This document shows, in pieces, positions 16,831 to 25,907 of a DNA stretch of 64,000 nucleotides (position 1 is its first letter; each line of letters starts with the position of its first letter). Under the pieces are notes generated by a model. That model saw only the letters and a program-made list of their open reading frames with translations, searched no databases and was not told the DNA's origin. The position numbers were made by a program, and so were the translations under genes. Source of the stretch: Rhizobium sp. 16-488-2b (GTDB lineage Bacteria; Pseudomonadota; Alphaproteobacteria; Rhizobiales; Rhizobiaceae); contig NZ_JAGHMF010000034.1 of the NCBI RefSeq assembly GCF_017741815.1, positions 248,001-312,000 of the forward strand, given 5' to 3'.

Positions 16831-17447
16831 CCGAGTACTCCCATAAGATAAACAATCGAGAAGACGCCGATCCAGACCACGTCGAGGAAGTGCCAGAACA
16901 TAGAAAGGCACATCAGGCGACGCTTGTTCTCGGGGATCAGGCCATGCATCGAAACCTGCACCATCAACGTCACCAGCCAGATGATGCCGAAGGTGACGTG
17001 CAGACCGTGGGTACCGACCAGCGTGAAGAAGGCCGACAGGAACGCCGAACGCTGCGGGCCCGCACCTTCGTGGATCAGGTGGATGAACTCGTAGAGTTCG
17101 AGCGCGATGAACACGGCGCCGAACACGCCGGTGACGGCGAGCCAGAACAGTGTTTCAGCCTTCTTCGCCCGCTCCATCTGCAGCATGGCGAAGCCATAGG
17201 TGATGGAGGAGAGGAGAAGCATGGAGGTGTTGATCGCCACCAGCGGCAGATCGAAAAGATCTGCCGGCGACGGGCCGGCCGCATAATTGCGGCCGAGAAC
17301 GGCGTACGTGGCGAACAGGATCGCGAAGATCAGGCAGTCGCTCATCAGGTAGAGCCAGAAGCCCAGCATGGTGCTGTTTTCCGGATGATGCTCTTCCGTC
17401 AGGTAGAATTCGGGCTTCTCAGCCGTATCGATTGCAGAGTTGCTCAT
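16827..17447 (-). CDS. cyoC: Cytochrome o ubiquinol oxidase subunit III
   Basis: Haem-copper oxidase subunit III with five transmembrane segments and no metal cofactor. 206 aa, the short quinol-oxidase length. Typical stretches are LGFWLYLMSDCLIFAILFAT near residue 30, the LYEFIHLIHEGAGPQRSAFL region, and the closing FWHFLDVVWIGVFSIVYL. The ATG at 17447 is chosen because it lies 4 bases after the cyoB stop and begins MSNSAIDTAEK, typical of the family; the ATG 21 bases upstream is inside cyoB. Confidence 0.95.
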   Translation of the reverse strand: MSNSAIDTAEKPEFYLTEEHHPENSTMLGFWLYLMSDCLIFAILFATYAVLGRNYAAGPSPADLFDLPLVAINTSMLLLSSITYGFAMLQMERAKKAETLFWLAVTGVFGAVFIALELYEFIHLIHEGAGPQRSAFLSAFFTLVGTHGLHVTFGIIWLVTLMVQVSMHGLIPENKRRLMCLSMFWHFLDVVWIGVFSIVYLMGVLG

Positions 17448-17451
17448 GATG

Positions 17452-19455
17452 TTACACCTGCTCGGCAAGCAGCTTGGTGCGCTTGTCTTCCGTTTCCACG
17501 ACTTCCTCTACGGGGATGTAGAAGTCACGCTTGTAGTTGAACGTATGACCGATGGTGATCACGAGCATGGCGACGGCCGAGAGCACGACCAGCCACCACA
17601 TGTACCAGATCATCGCGAAGCCGAAGACGACGCTCAGAGCACCGAGGATGACACCGGTACCGGTGTTCTTCGGCATGTGGATCGGCTTGAAGCCTTCCGT
17701 CGGACGGACGTGGCCGCGGGCCTTCATGTCGTACCAGCTGTCATGATCGTAGACGATCGGCGTCAGCGCGAAGTTGTAGGCCGGAGGCGGCGACGAGGTC
17801 GACCACTCGAGCGTACGGGCACCCCACGGGTCGCCGGTCGTGTCACGCAGCTCTTCGCGCTTCAGGAAGCTGACGACGAGCTGGATCAGGAACGAACCGA
17901 TGCCGAGCGCGATGAGGAAGGCGCCGAAGGCAGCGATGATGAACCAGATCTGCAGCGACGGATCTTCGAACTGCGACATGCGGCGGGTTACGCCCATCAG
18001 GCCGAGCACGTAGAGCGGCATGAATGCGAAGTAGAAGCCGACCAGCCAGAACCAGAAGGACATCTTGCCCCAGAACGGATCGAGCTTGAAGCCGAAAGCC
18101 TTCGGGAACCAGTAGGTCACGCCGGCCATCAGACCGAACACCACGCCGCCGATGATGACGTTGTGGAAGTGGGCGATGAGGAACAGCGAGTTGTGCAGCA
18201 CGAAGTCGGCCGGCGGGATAGCCAGCATGACGCCGGTCATGCCGCCGATGACGAAGGTCACCATGAAGCCGATCGTCCACAGCATCGGCACTTCGTAGCG
18301 AATACGACCGCGATACATCGTGAACAGCCAGTTGAACATCTTCGCCCCTGTCGGGATGGAAATGATCATCGTGGTGATGCCGAAGAAGGAGTTCACGCTT
18401 GCGCCCGAACCCATGGTGAAGAAGTGGTGCAGCCAGACGAGGTACGACAGGATGGTGATGACGACGGTGGCGTAAACCATCGAGGCGTAACCAAACAGGC
18501 GCTTGCCGGTGAAGGTAGCGACGACTTCGGAGAAGATACCGAAGGCAGGCAGCACGAGAATGTAAACCTCCGGGTGACCCCAGATCCAGATGAGGTTTAC
18601 ATACATCATCGGGTTGCCACCAAGGTCGTTGGTGAAGAAGTTTGTACCGGCGTAACGGTCGAGCGACAGCAGCGCGAGCGTTGCGGTCAGGATCGGGAAG
18701 CTGGCGACGATGAGGATGTTGGTGCAGAGCGAGGTCCAGGTGAAGACAGGCATCTTCATCATGGTCATGCCGGGCGCGCGCATCTTCACGATCGTTGCGA
18801 TCAGGTTGATACCCGACAACGTCGTTCCGATACCGGCGACCTGCAGGCCCCAGATGTAATAGTCGACACCGACGCCTGGGCTATATTCGACGCCCGAGAG
18901 CGGCGGGTAGGCCAGCCAGCCGGTACGAGCGAACTCGCCGACGAAAAGCGACATCATGATCAGGACCGCGCCGGCTGTCGTCATCCAGAACGAGAAGTTG
19001 TTCAGGAAGGGGAAGGAGACGTCGCGTGCGCCGATCTGAAGCGGAACCACCAGGTTCATCAGGCCGGTAACGAACGGCATGGCCATGAAGAAGATCATGA
19101 TGACGCCGTGGGCCGTGAAGACCTGGTCGTAGTGGTGAGGCGGGAAAATGCCGGGATTGCCGTTGAAGGCCATCGCCTGCTGGGTACGCATCATGAGGGC
19201 GTCGGCAAAGCCGCGCAGCAGCATGACCAGGGCAAGAATGACATACATGATGCCAATCTTCTTGTGGTCGACGCTGGTGAACCACTCTTTCCAGAGATAG
19301 GTCCAGAGTTTGAAGTAGGTGATGAGACCGAGGACCGCGATCCCGCCGACCACGACCGCGCCAAACGTGGCGACGAGAATCGGCTCGTGATAGGGGATTG
19401 CCTCGATCGTCAACCGGCCGAAGATCAACTTCAGAAGGTCAGGATTGGAAAACAT
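17452..19455 (-). CDS. cyoB: Cytochrome o ubiquinol oxidase subunit I
   Basis: Catalytic subunit with the low-spin haem, high-spin haem and CuB. 667 aa with about 15 transmembrane segments, normal for CyoB. The cross-linked His-Tyr is in WIWGHPEVYILVLPAF, CuB histidines are in WLHHFFT, and haem ligands are in the HFHNVIIGG stretch. Ubiquinol-oxidase identity is supported by its place between cyoA and cyoC. It begins 49 bp after cyoA. Confidence 0.98.
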   Translation of the reverse strand: MFSNPDLLKLIFGRLTIEAIPYHEPILVATFGAVVVGGIAVLGLITYFKLWTYLWKEWFTSVDHKKIGIMYVILALVMLLRGFADALMMRTQQAMAFNGNPGIFPPHHYDQVFTAHGVIMIFFMAMPFVTGLMNLVVPLQIGARDVSFPFLNNFSFWMTTAGAVLIMMSLFVGEFARTGWLAYPPLSGVEYSPGVGVDYYIWGLQVAGIGTTLSGINLIATIVKMRAPGMTMMKMPVFTWTSLCTNILIVASFPILTATLALLSLDRYAGTNFFTNDLGGNPMMYVNLIWIWGHPEVYILVLPAFGIFSEVVATFTGKRLFGYASMVYATVVITILSYLVWLHHFFTMGSGASVNSFFGITTMIISIPTGAKMFNWLFTMYRGRIRYEVPMLWTIGFMVTFVIGGMTGVMLAIPPADFVLHNSLFLIAHFHNVIIGGVVFGLMAGVTYWFPKAFGFKLDPFWGKMSFWFWLVGFYFAFMPLYVLGLMGVTRRMSQFEDPSLQIWFIIAAFGAFLIALGIGSFLIQLVVSFLKREELRDTTGDPWGARTLEWSTSSPPPAYNFALTPIVYDHDSWYDMKARGHVRPTEGFKPIHMPKNTGTGVILGALSVVFGFAMIWYMWWLVVLSAVAMLVITIGHTFNYKRDFYIPVEEVVETEDKRTKLLAEQV

Positions 19456-19504
19456 GGAGTAACCCGTTCATTGGTGTCTTTTAGACGCAAAGCGCCAGGT
19501 TGAA

Positions 19505-20641
19505 TTATTTGGTCGCAGCAGGCGCGCTCGCGTCGGACGACGGCATGGTATGGCCGTCGTGCTGCATGGTCGTACCGGACATGGTCATGCCGGGCATGCT
19601 TTCCATGTTGTCGGCGCCATGGGCGGGGGCATCGCCTGCGGCAGCTGGCTCGGGAAGGTGGATGCCGTCGATCGGCTCACCGTCGAATTTCAGCTTGTCG
19701 CGGTTCTCATGGCTTTCCTTGCCGGCGCCGCCCATCATGTCGATGTGCATCATTTCGCTCATGCACATTTTGCCGGGGGTGGCGCACATGTTCAGGATCG
19801 CGTTGTAGAGATCCTTGTCGGCGGTGGCGAAGTAGCGAACCGGCTCGCGCTCGCTCGGACGTTCGAGCTTGAGATAGGCGTCGCGGTTGAGTGCGGTGCC
19901 TTGGTTCTTGACCTGAGCCACCCAGCTTTCGAAGCCTTGCTGGTTCATGCCGTGGAACTTGAAGCGCATGTGGGAGAAGCCGGCGCCGCTATAGTTCGCG
20001 GAGAAACCGTCGTATACGCCTTCCTTGTTGATGACGGCGTGCAGCTTCGTCTGCATGCCGGGCATCGCGTAGATCTGGCCAGCAAGCGCCGGGATATAGA
20101 ACGAGTTCATCACAGACGACGCGGTGATCTGGAAGTTGATTGGAACATCGACGGGAGCCGCCAGTTCGTTGACGGTTGCGATGCCCAGTTCCGGATAGAA
20201 GAACAGCCATTTCCAGTCGAGAGCGACGACCTGGACGGTCAGGGGCTTTACGTCGGCGGGAATCGTGCGCTCCGCATCGATGCGGTCGAGCGGACGGTAA
20301 GGGTCGAGCCTGTGCGTGGTGATCCAGGTGATCGCACCCAGCACGATGATGATCGCGAGCGGAGCGGACCAGATGACCACTTCGAGACGCGTGGAATGAT
20401 GCCATTCCGGATCATACGTGGCGGAGGTGTTCGACTGGCGGTAGCGCCAAGCGAAAAACAGCGTCAGACAAATCACCGGGATGATGATCAACAGCATCAG
20501 CAGGACTGATACGATGATCAGGTCTCGCTGTTGCATGGCGATATCGCCGGAAGGCGACATGACCACCAGGTTACATCCTGCGAGCATGAGGAATAGCGGC
20601 AGAATGACGAGATGGCGGGAAAACTTTGACAGCTTTTGCAC
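19505..20641 (-). CDS. cyoA: Cytochrome o ubiquinol oxidase subunit II (lipoprotein)
   Basis: First gene of the oxidase operon. Lipoprotein signal peptide with lipobox LAGC at residues 20-23, then two transmembrane helices and a periplasmic cupredoxin-like domain. The CuA cysteine ligands of cytochrome c oxidases are absent, as expected for a quinol oxidase (NYSGAGFSHMRFKFHGM in their place). The C-terminal tail is Met/His-rich (GADNMESMPGMTMSGTTMQH), which may bind copper; this is inference. 378 aa. Confidence 0.96.
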   Translation of the reverse strand: MQKLSKFSRHLVILPLFLMLAGCNLVVMSPSGDIAMQQRDLIIVSVLLMLLIIIPVICLTLFFAWRYRQSNTSATYDPEWHHSTRLEVVIWSAPLAIIIVLGAITWITTHRLDPYRPLDRIDAERTIPADVKPLTVQVVALDWKWLFFYPELGIATVNELAAPVDVPINFQITASSVMNSFYIPALAGQIYAMPGMQTKLHAVINKEGVYDGFSANYSGAGFSHMRFKFHGMNQQGFESWVAQVKNQGTALNRDAYLKLERPSEREPVRYFATADKDLYNAILNMCATPGKMCMSEMMHIDMMGGAGKESHENRDKLKFDGEPIDGIHLPEPAAAGDAPAHGADNMESMPGMTMSGTTMQHDGHTMPSSDASAPAATK

Positions 20642-21027
20642 GTCGTTATTGCTCTTTTTGTTTCGTCCGATCCGCGACTAAAGCACTATAACTTGTAGCA
20701 ACATGAGGTGTTTGGTCGCAGCGCAGCAGAATTGCCGCAGTGCGGGATACGACGGAGCGCGTGCGATGTCAAAAACTTGAAGCGCCGAAAAGAGGCATTT
20801 TTCGCACGCCGCCGCATTCGTGCAACTATATATCCCCCAAAGCCGCTTCGGCCACCGTTCAGGGCCTTATTTTAGCGTTCTCGCGCACAATTCTTCATGT
20901 GAAGCTAATTTTCGAAGGCGGTGATAAACTATTTCTGCATTCCACCCTTGATAAGCACGACAGTTAGTTCAAAATCTTACCTGAGACGCTTTGCCGCAAG
21001 CGTCTTAACGAGGGAGGCGTTTTGAAT
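20642..21027. promoter_or_regulatory. Divergent region (386 bp) between cyoA and the MFS gene
   Basis: AT-richer than the surrounding genes and expected to hold promoters for both cyoABCD and the MFS gene. A stem-loop at 20984-21005 sits in the MFS leader. A 75-codon open frame at 20740-20967 has no ribosome site or recognisable content and is not taken as a gene. I found no convincing FNR/anaerobox. Confidence 0.45.
20984..21005 (+). promoter_or_regulatory. Perfect inverted repeat in the MFS leader
   Basis: AGACGCTT / AAGCGTCT with a TGCCGC spacer. It ends 6 bases before the GGGAGG ribosome site of the MFS gene, so it could be an operator or a translation-modulating hairpin. Confidence 0.4.
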
Positions 21028-22359
21028 ATGGCTACTGTGACTAACTATGGTCCTTCGTCCACGTCCATGGAACGTGACGCGAGACAAATTCATGCTGATA
21101 AGCCGGTTTCGCCGGGCAGCATTGCAATCGGTGTCGTCATTGGACGCACATCCGAATTCTTTGATTTCTTCGTCTACGGGCTGGCCTCGGTGCTAGTCTT
21201 TCCGCAGCTTGTCTTTCCGTTCGCGCCGGACAGGTTGACAGCAACACTTTATTCCTTTGCGATCTTTTCGCTTGCATTCCTGGCACGTCCAGTTGGGTCG
21301 GTGGTCTTCATGACGATCGACCGCTTGTACGGCCGCGGCACCAAGCTCACCATCGCCCTTTTCCTGCTCGGAGGATCCACCGCATCCATTGCGTTCCTGC
21401 CGGGTTATAACGAGATCGGCGTTTGGTCGATCGCGCTTCTGGCGCTGTTCCGATTGGGGCAGGGTTTCGCGCTCGGCGGCGCATGGGACGGCTTGGCGTC
21501 GCTCTTGGCGCTAAACGCGCCAAAGAATCACCGCGGCTGGTACGCGATGATCCCGCAGCTTGGCGCGCCCATCGGCTTTGCGCTGGCCAGCCTGCTGTTC
21601 GGCTATTTCGTGGCCAATCTGTCGTCGCAGGACTTCCTCAGCTGGGGCTGGCGCTATCCGTTCTTCGTGGCTTTCGCCATCAACGTCGTCGCGCTCTTTG
21701 CGCGCCTTCGTCTGGTGATGACGAAGGAATTCGGCACGGCACTGGAGCAGCATGAGCTCGAAGCGGCCCCGATTCGCGACGTCGTGCGCATCCACGGCCG
21801 CGATATCCTGATCGGCGCCTTCGTGCCGCTGGCAAGCTTCGCGATGTTCCATCTCGTCACGATCTTCCCGCTCGGCTGGATGAGCCTTTACGGCGACCAG
21901 CCGATCGGCGCCTTCATGCTGGTGCAGACGGTCGGTGCCATGGTCGGCATCTTGGCGATCATCGCCTCCGGCCTGATGGCTGACCGTATCGGTCGGCGCG
22001 GACAGCTGGCGGTTTGCGCGGTGCTGATCGCGATCTTCAGCTTCGTCGGTCCGATCATGCTGGGCTCGGGTTCGAATGGCCACGATGCCTTCGTGATCAT
22101 CGGCTTCGGCGTGCTCGGCCTGTCTTTCGGCCAAGCCACGGGTTCCATCTCGTCGCGCTTCGGCCGGGGATATCGCTACACCGGCGCGGCGTTCACGTCG
22201 GACCTGGCATGGCTCGTCGGCGCCGGCTTCGCGCCGCTCGTGGCACTCAGCCTGTCCAGCCGCTTTGGCCTGACCTTCGTCGGCTACTACCTGCTGTCGG
22301 GTGCAATCTGTACGCTGGCCGCCTTGGCCTTCAGCCGGGCGCTCGAACAGCGCGACTGA
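21028..22359 (+). CDS. MFS transporter
   Basis: Twelve-helix major facilitator transporter of 443 aa. An MFS loop 2-3 region and the charged FMTIDRLYGRGTKLTIALF stretch lie near residue 95. RLGQGFALGGAWDGLASLLA in helix 4-5 resembles the metabolite:H+ symporter group, and SGLMADRIGRRGQ is the second-half loop signature. The ATG at 21028 is preferred to the TTG at 21022 because it is 10 bases from GGGAGG, while the TTG is only 4 away. Divergent from cyoA; this may reflect shared regulation. Substrate unknown. Confidence 0.85.
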   Translation: MATVTNYGPSSTSMERDARQIHADKPVSPGSIAIGVVIGRTSEFFDFFVYGLASVLVFPQLVFPFAPDRLTATLYSFAIFSLAFLARPVGSVVFMTIDRLYGRGTKLTIALFLLGGSTASIAFLPGYNEIGVWSIALLALFRLGQGFALGGAWDGLASLLALNAPKNHRGWYAMIPQLGAPIGFALASLLFGYFVANLSSQDFLSWGWRYPFFVAFAINVVALFARLRLVMTKEFGTALEQHELEAAPIRDVVRIHGRDILIGAFVPLASFAMFHLVTIFPLGWMSLYGDQPIGAFMLVQTVGAMVGILAIIASGLMADRIGRRGQLAVCAVLIAIFSFVGPIMLGSGSNGHDAFVIIGFGVLGLSFGQATGSISSRFGRGYRYTGAAFTSDLAWLVGAGFAPLVALSLSSRFGLTFVGYYLLSGAICTLAALAFSRALEQRD

Positions 22360-22380
22360 TTGATCGCCGCCAATAGAGAA

Positions 22381-22415
22381 AGCCCGCCTGAACCAATGTT
22401 CGGGCGGGTTTTTTG
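22381..22415 (+). terminator. Rho-independent terminator after the MFS gene
   Basis: GCCCGCC and GGGCGGG plus GAAC/GTTC form a stem of about 11 pairs with a short CAAT-type loop. It is followed by six Ts. Textbook structure 20 bases after the MFS stop. Confidence 0.9.
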
Positions 22416-22445
22416 CGTTTGATCACAAACAGCTAAGGTGATGAC

Positions 22446-22913
22446 TTAATTCACCGCTTCCGGCTTCTTTGCCGCGCGCGCTGCGGTCAGTTCGGCAGTC
22501 GTATGGTTCAGGCGATCCGCGAGGACGCGCATGATCTCGACGGCCATCTCGGGAAAGTCGCTCAGCAGCTTCAGGAAATGCTCCTTGCTGATGCGCAGCA
22601 CCTCAAGCGCCGACGTGGCGCGAACGGTTGCGGTACGTGAGACGTCGCAGAGGATCGCGATCTCACCGACGATGGAATTGGGATCGACGTCCGCAACCTT
22701 GATGTCGCCGGCGGGCGAGCGAACGAGAATATCGGCTGTTCCTGAGAGCACCACATAGGCTGCGTCGCCCGGGTCGCCTTGTCGGAACAGATCCTGACCG
22801 GCGCTATATGTCATGCGGTCCGAGGTAAAGGCCAAAAGTTTGAGCTTGGCTGGTGCAATCCGTGAAAAGATCGGCACGCGCCGCAGCATCTCGACTTCGT
22901 CTCTGAGCAGCAT
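22446..22913 (-). CDS. Cyclic-nucleotide-binding domain protein
   Basis: A 155-aa stand-alone cNMP-binding domain without a DNA-binding helix-turn-helix, so not a Crp regulator. The beta-roll begins near residue 15 (IFSRIAPAKLKLLAFTS), the phosphate-binding-cassette-like part is VGEIAILCDVSRTATVRATS near 82-101, and a C-terminal helix follows. The cassette has GEIAILCDVSRTATVRA, so the Arg-Thr contact is present and cyclic nucleotide binding is plausible. It follows the degenerate ABC exporter at 23008-25722 by 94 bp on the same strand, which suggests it is that transporter's regulatory partner (inference). Confidence 0.85.
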   Translation of the reverse strand: MLLRDEVEMLRRVPIFSRIAPAKLKLLAFTSDRMTYSAGQDLFRQGDPGDAAYVVLSGTADILVRSPAGDIKVADVDPNSIVGEIAILCDVSRTATVRATSALEVLRISKEHFLKLLSDFPEMAVEIMRVLADRLNHTTAELTAARAAKKPEAVN

Positions 22914-23007
22914 GAGCTTATTTTCTCCCTGCGCGCTCGTGGCGCGCTTGCTAGAATGACGTGCGTCCTTTTTGGCAGGACGTCACTTTTGTAGCCCCTG
23001 TAGAATA

Positions 23008-25722
23008 TTACGATAACAGTTCCTTGAACATCCCGTTCTGTTCGGAAAGTTCCGGAAAATTGCCGGCCTCGACCAGGCTTCCACGGTCGAAAAGCAGGAT
23101 CCGATCGAAAAGCGCGGCCAGTCTGGCGTTCGAAAGAACCCATACGATCGCCGGTCGCTCGCCCTCATGATGCAGATCGTTGAGGAGGTTGTTGGTGATC
23201 TGGTCCTGCACGCGCTGATCCAGCGCCGACAGCGGCCGGTTGAGAATGATGTAGTCGGAACGCCTGAGCAGCGTTCTTGCGAGATTCAGCTTCTGGCGCT
23301 GGACCATTGTCAGACGCTTGCCGCCGGAACCGACATCGAACTCAAGCCCGATCGATAGGACGTCGTCGAAGAGATCGAGCGTTTCGAAGAGACCGACCAT
23401 GATCGAGCGGATGCTCTCGGACGCGTCGGCGCGCTGATAGGCGATACGTCCGAAAAGAACATTGTCCATCAGGCTCGCCGACGAGATGAAGTGCTCGGGA
23501 TCGTAACGCTCGATGACGGCGGCGAGATCATCCGGAATATTCTCGTGGAACTGCTTGCGCGCGCTGACGATCTTGGCTGTCAATTCGTCTGTCAGGAGAC
23601 CGAAGCGGTGGCGGGGTTCGATATAGGCGAAGCTCAGGCGGATGATGGCCGAGCGCTCTTCCGGAGTCGCGTCGTCGAACTTCCTGCTGCTGAGCTTCTG
23701 CAGTAGCGCCTGATAGGTCGGAATGTCGTCCGCCGTCATGAAGGTCAACTGTTGGAAGAACGGGTGGTCCGGCGGCAGGTCGTGGAAGAGTTCAACCGCG
23801 TTTTCGGCGATTTCCAGGCCCATGGCGTAGAGATCGTTACTCAGTCCCGTTTCGCGGAATAGCGTCTGGAAATAGGGATGCGCCGCAAGGCGGCGGTTGT
23901 TCATGATCGGCCTTCTCATGGAGCCGAAAAGCAGATTCTCGCCGACGGTGGCCTGCGCGTTGTAGCTATCGAAGTCGAAGGGAACGACGATGTTGCCGAG
24001 CTCCGACTGCTGCATCTTCTCGCGCAGCGCGGCACGCAGATCGACGATATGTTCGGCAAGCTTGATGTGGACGTGCGTATCGACAGTCGAGCGCAGCGCG
24101 AGATCGAGAATGTCTTCGGTGATCAGCACGGCGTCGAGCGCCGGGCGCATGGCCGTCAAGATATCGCCCGGACCGGTGGCGCCCGCCGCGTGGTAATCCA
24201 CCCAGTCGCTGTTCGGATCAAGCGTCGGGTTGCCGGCCTTGATCGCTTCGGCGGCATGCCACTTGGCTTCCTGGGCCGTCTGCTCGTCATAGTCGGGATC
24301 CTTCAGCGGCGCGTGCTTCAGGCCATAGAGAAGGTTGTCGCGGAGCGTACCCTGGAAGAAATAGAGATCGGACGAGGCATAGGAAATCCTGCGGCCCGAA
24401 ACCGATTCCGGTAGCTCCAGCAGATCCTTTCCGTCGATGGTGATGCGGCCCGAGTTGGGCCAGACCACGCGGCCGAGCGCCTCGGCGAAGGCTTCCGCTC
24501 CGCTCGAATTGGGCCCAACGACGGCTACGGTCTCGTTTGGCTTGATTTCGACGGAGACGTGATCGATCAGCTTTGCGCCGCTATCGTCGCTGACGGCAAG
24601 GTTGGTAACGACGATGGGTGCGGCCAAAGCCGGAACCTCTTCGATGGCGACCTTGTGGATGCTGTCGTCGATCAGCGGCTCGACATTGAACTGCTCGTAG
24701 ACCTGTTGGTACTTGACCTGCACGTCCTGGCGCATCTGATCCCAGTCGATCAGTTCCTTCAGTGGTCCCGGCAAATCCTTGTAGGCGCTGATGACGGCCA
24801 CGAGCTGTCCAATATCCAGTCGGCCCTGGAGCGCCAAGTAGCCGCCGATCGCGTAGAACAGGAACGGCGTTACCTGTGCGAGGAAGTTGTTCAGGAACTT
24901 GACCAGGAACTTCCACTGATAGAGATCGTAGCGGATCGAGAAGATGAGCCCAAGGCGCGCGGCGATGTCGGCGCGTTCCAGGTTCGATGTGTCGTTGCCA
25001 TGGATCGTGCCGATGCCATCGACGATCTCGCCAACGCGGCCGGAAAGCTCGCGTGCTGTCAGCTGCCGCTGGCGACCGAGCTCCAACAGCCGCTTGCGCA
25101 TGCGGGGAATGACGACGGCCTGAACGCCGACGATCGCAGCCGCAATCATGCCTAGCCAGAAGTTCTGCACGATAATGAAGGCGAGCGCCGTCAGTGCCTG
25201 GCCGCCGAGCAGGGCAGGCGAGACGAAAGCGTCCCCCGTGAAGCCGCCCATAGGCTCGACTTCATCCTTGATCATGGTGGCGATTTCAGCGGACTTCACG
25301 CGCTTGAAATGATTGGGCGGGAAGCGCAGAACCCGATCGATCAACTGAAAGCGGATGCGCCGCAGCATGCGCTCGCCGAGCCGACCCTTGTAGGTGTTAA
25401 TGTAAAACTTGAAGAGGCCGTTGAGGACGACGAGCGCCAGGAAAACCAGGCTGAGCGCCATCAGCATCTGCTCGCGACCGAGCTGGATGCCCTGGAAGAA
25501 CTCCACCTTCCCGATCAGCGGAAACGTGTAGGAAAGATGCATGAAGGTCTGCGTGGCGCCTTCACCCTCGAAGCCTGATCCCTGAATAGGTCCGTTGACG
25601 ATCTGCTTGGGCAGGTCGAACGACAGAAAGTACGGCACCATCGAAAGTGCGACCACCGCCAGAATCCAGAGCTGCTGCAGCCGCGTGTTCGACCAGATGT
25701 AGCGCGCGAGGCTTTTTTCCAT
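23008..25722 (-). CDS. ABC exporter-like protein with catalytically degenerate nucleotide-binding domain
   Basis: A 904-aa fusion. Residues 1 to about 340 form a six-helix exporter membrane domain. About 375 to 904 is one nucleotide-binding domain enlarged by roughly 330 residues. Every catalytic motif is altered. Walker A is VGPNSSGAEA (402-411), lacking the Lys-Ser/Thr. The signature is LTMVQ (804-808). Walker B is IILNRP (825-830), with Asn-Arg in place of Asp-Glu. The H-switch position is Ser864. The D-loop SALD (832-835) is kept. The xLxxNxLFG segment that follows the Q-loop in exporters occurs three times (458-467, 591-600, 749-758). The frame is intact, so selection probably maintains it. 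Likely a non-hydrolysing or regulatory transporter in the glycan gene run. Confidence 0.8.
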   Translation of the reverse strand: MEKSLARYIWSNTRLQQLWILAVVALSMVPYFLSFDLPKQIVNGPIQGSGFEGEGATQTFMHLSYTFPLIGKVEFFQGIQLGREQMLMALSLVFLALVVLNGLFKFYINTYKGRLGERMLRRIRFQLIDRVLRFPPNHFKRVKSAEIATMIKDEVEPMGGFTGDAFVSPALLGGQALTALAFIIVQNFWLGMIAAAIVGVQAVVIPRMRKRLLELGRQRQLTARELSGRVGEIVDGIGTIHGNDTSNLERADIAARLGLIFSIRYDLYQWKFLVKFLNNFLAQVTPFLFYAIGGYLALQGRLDIGQLVAVISAYKDLPGPLKELIDWDQMRQDVQVKYQQVYEQFNVEPLIDDSIHKVAIEEVPALAAPIVVTNLAVSDDSGAKLIDHVSVEIKPNETVAVVGPNSSGAEAFAEALGRVVWPNSGRITIDGKDLLELPESVSGRRISYASSDLYFFQGTLRDNLLYGLKHAPLKDPDYDEQTAQEAKWHAAEAIKAGNPTLDPNSDWVDYHAAGATGPGDILTAMRPALDAVLITEDILDLALRSTVDTHVHIKLAEHIVDLRAALREKMQQSELGNIVVPFDFDSYNAQATVGENLLFGSMRRPIMNNRRLAAHPYFQTLFRETGLSNDLYAMGLEIAENAVELFHDLPPDHPFFQQLTFMTADDIPTYQALLQKLSSRKFDDATPEERSAIIRLSFAYIEPRHRFGLLTDELTAKIVSARKQFHENIPDDLAAVIERYDPEHFISSASLMDNVLFGRIAYQRADASESIRSIMVGLFETLDLFDDVLSIGLEFDVGSGGKRLTMVQRQKLNLARTLLRRSDYIILNRPLSALDQRVQDQITNNLLNDLHHEGERPAIVWVLSNARLAALFDRILLFDRGSLVEAGNFPELSEQNGMFKELLS

Positions 25723-25907
25723 TGCTAACCGTCGATTGTCTGGAAAATTTGAGACATCAATCCTGCACGAGAGGGCGGTGGTACCGAGAACAGGATCATG
25801 CTATCGGATCGCTCAATAAAAACAACGCGAAGCGACGTGTATTGCTGGACGCCGATTCACGCGAGAGTCTGTTTTATATCACATGATTTTCATAAAGGGC
25901 GAGAGTT

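Noticed and set aside
17440..19503. 687-codon open frame antisense to cyoB
   Set aside because: cyoB is certain; the antisense product is rich in Arg, Asp and His with no domain pattern, the usual mirror of a high-GC gene.
20740..20967. 75-codon frame in the cyoA-MFS intergenic region
   Set aside because: No ribosome site, unusual composition, and it occupies the likely promoter region.
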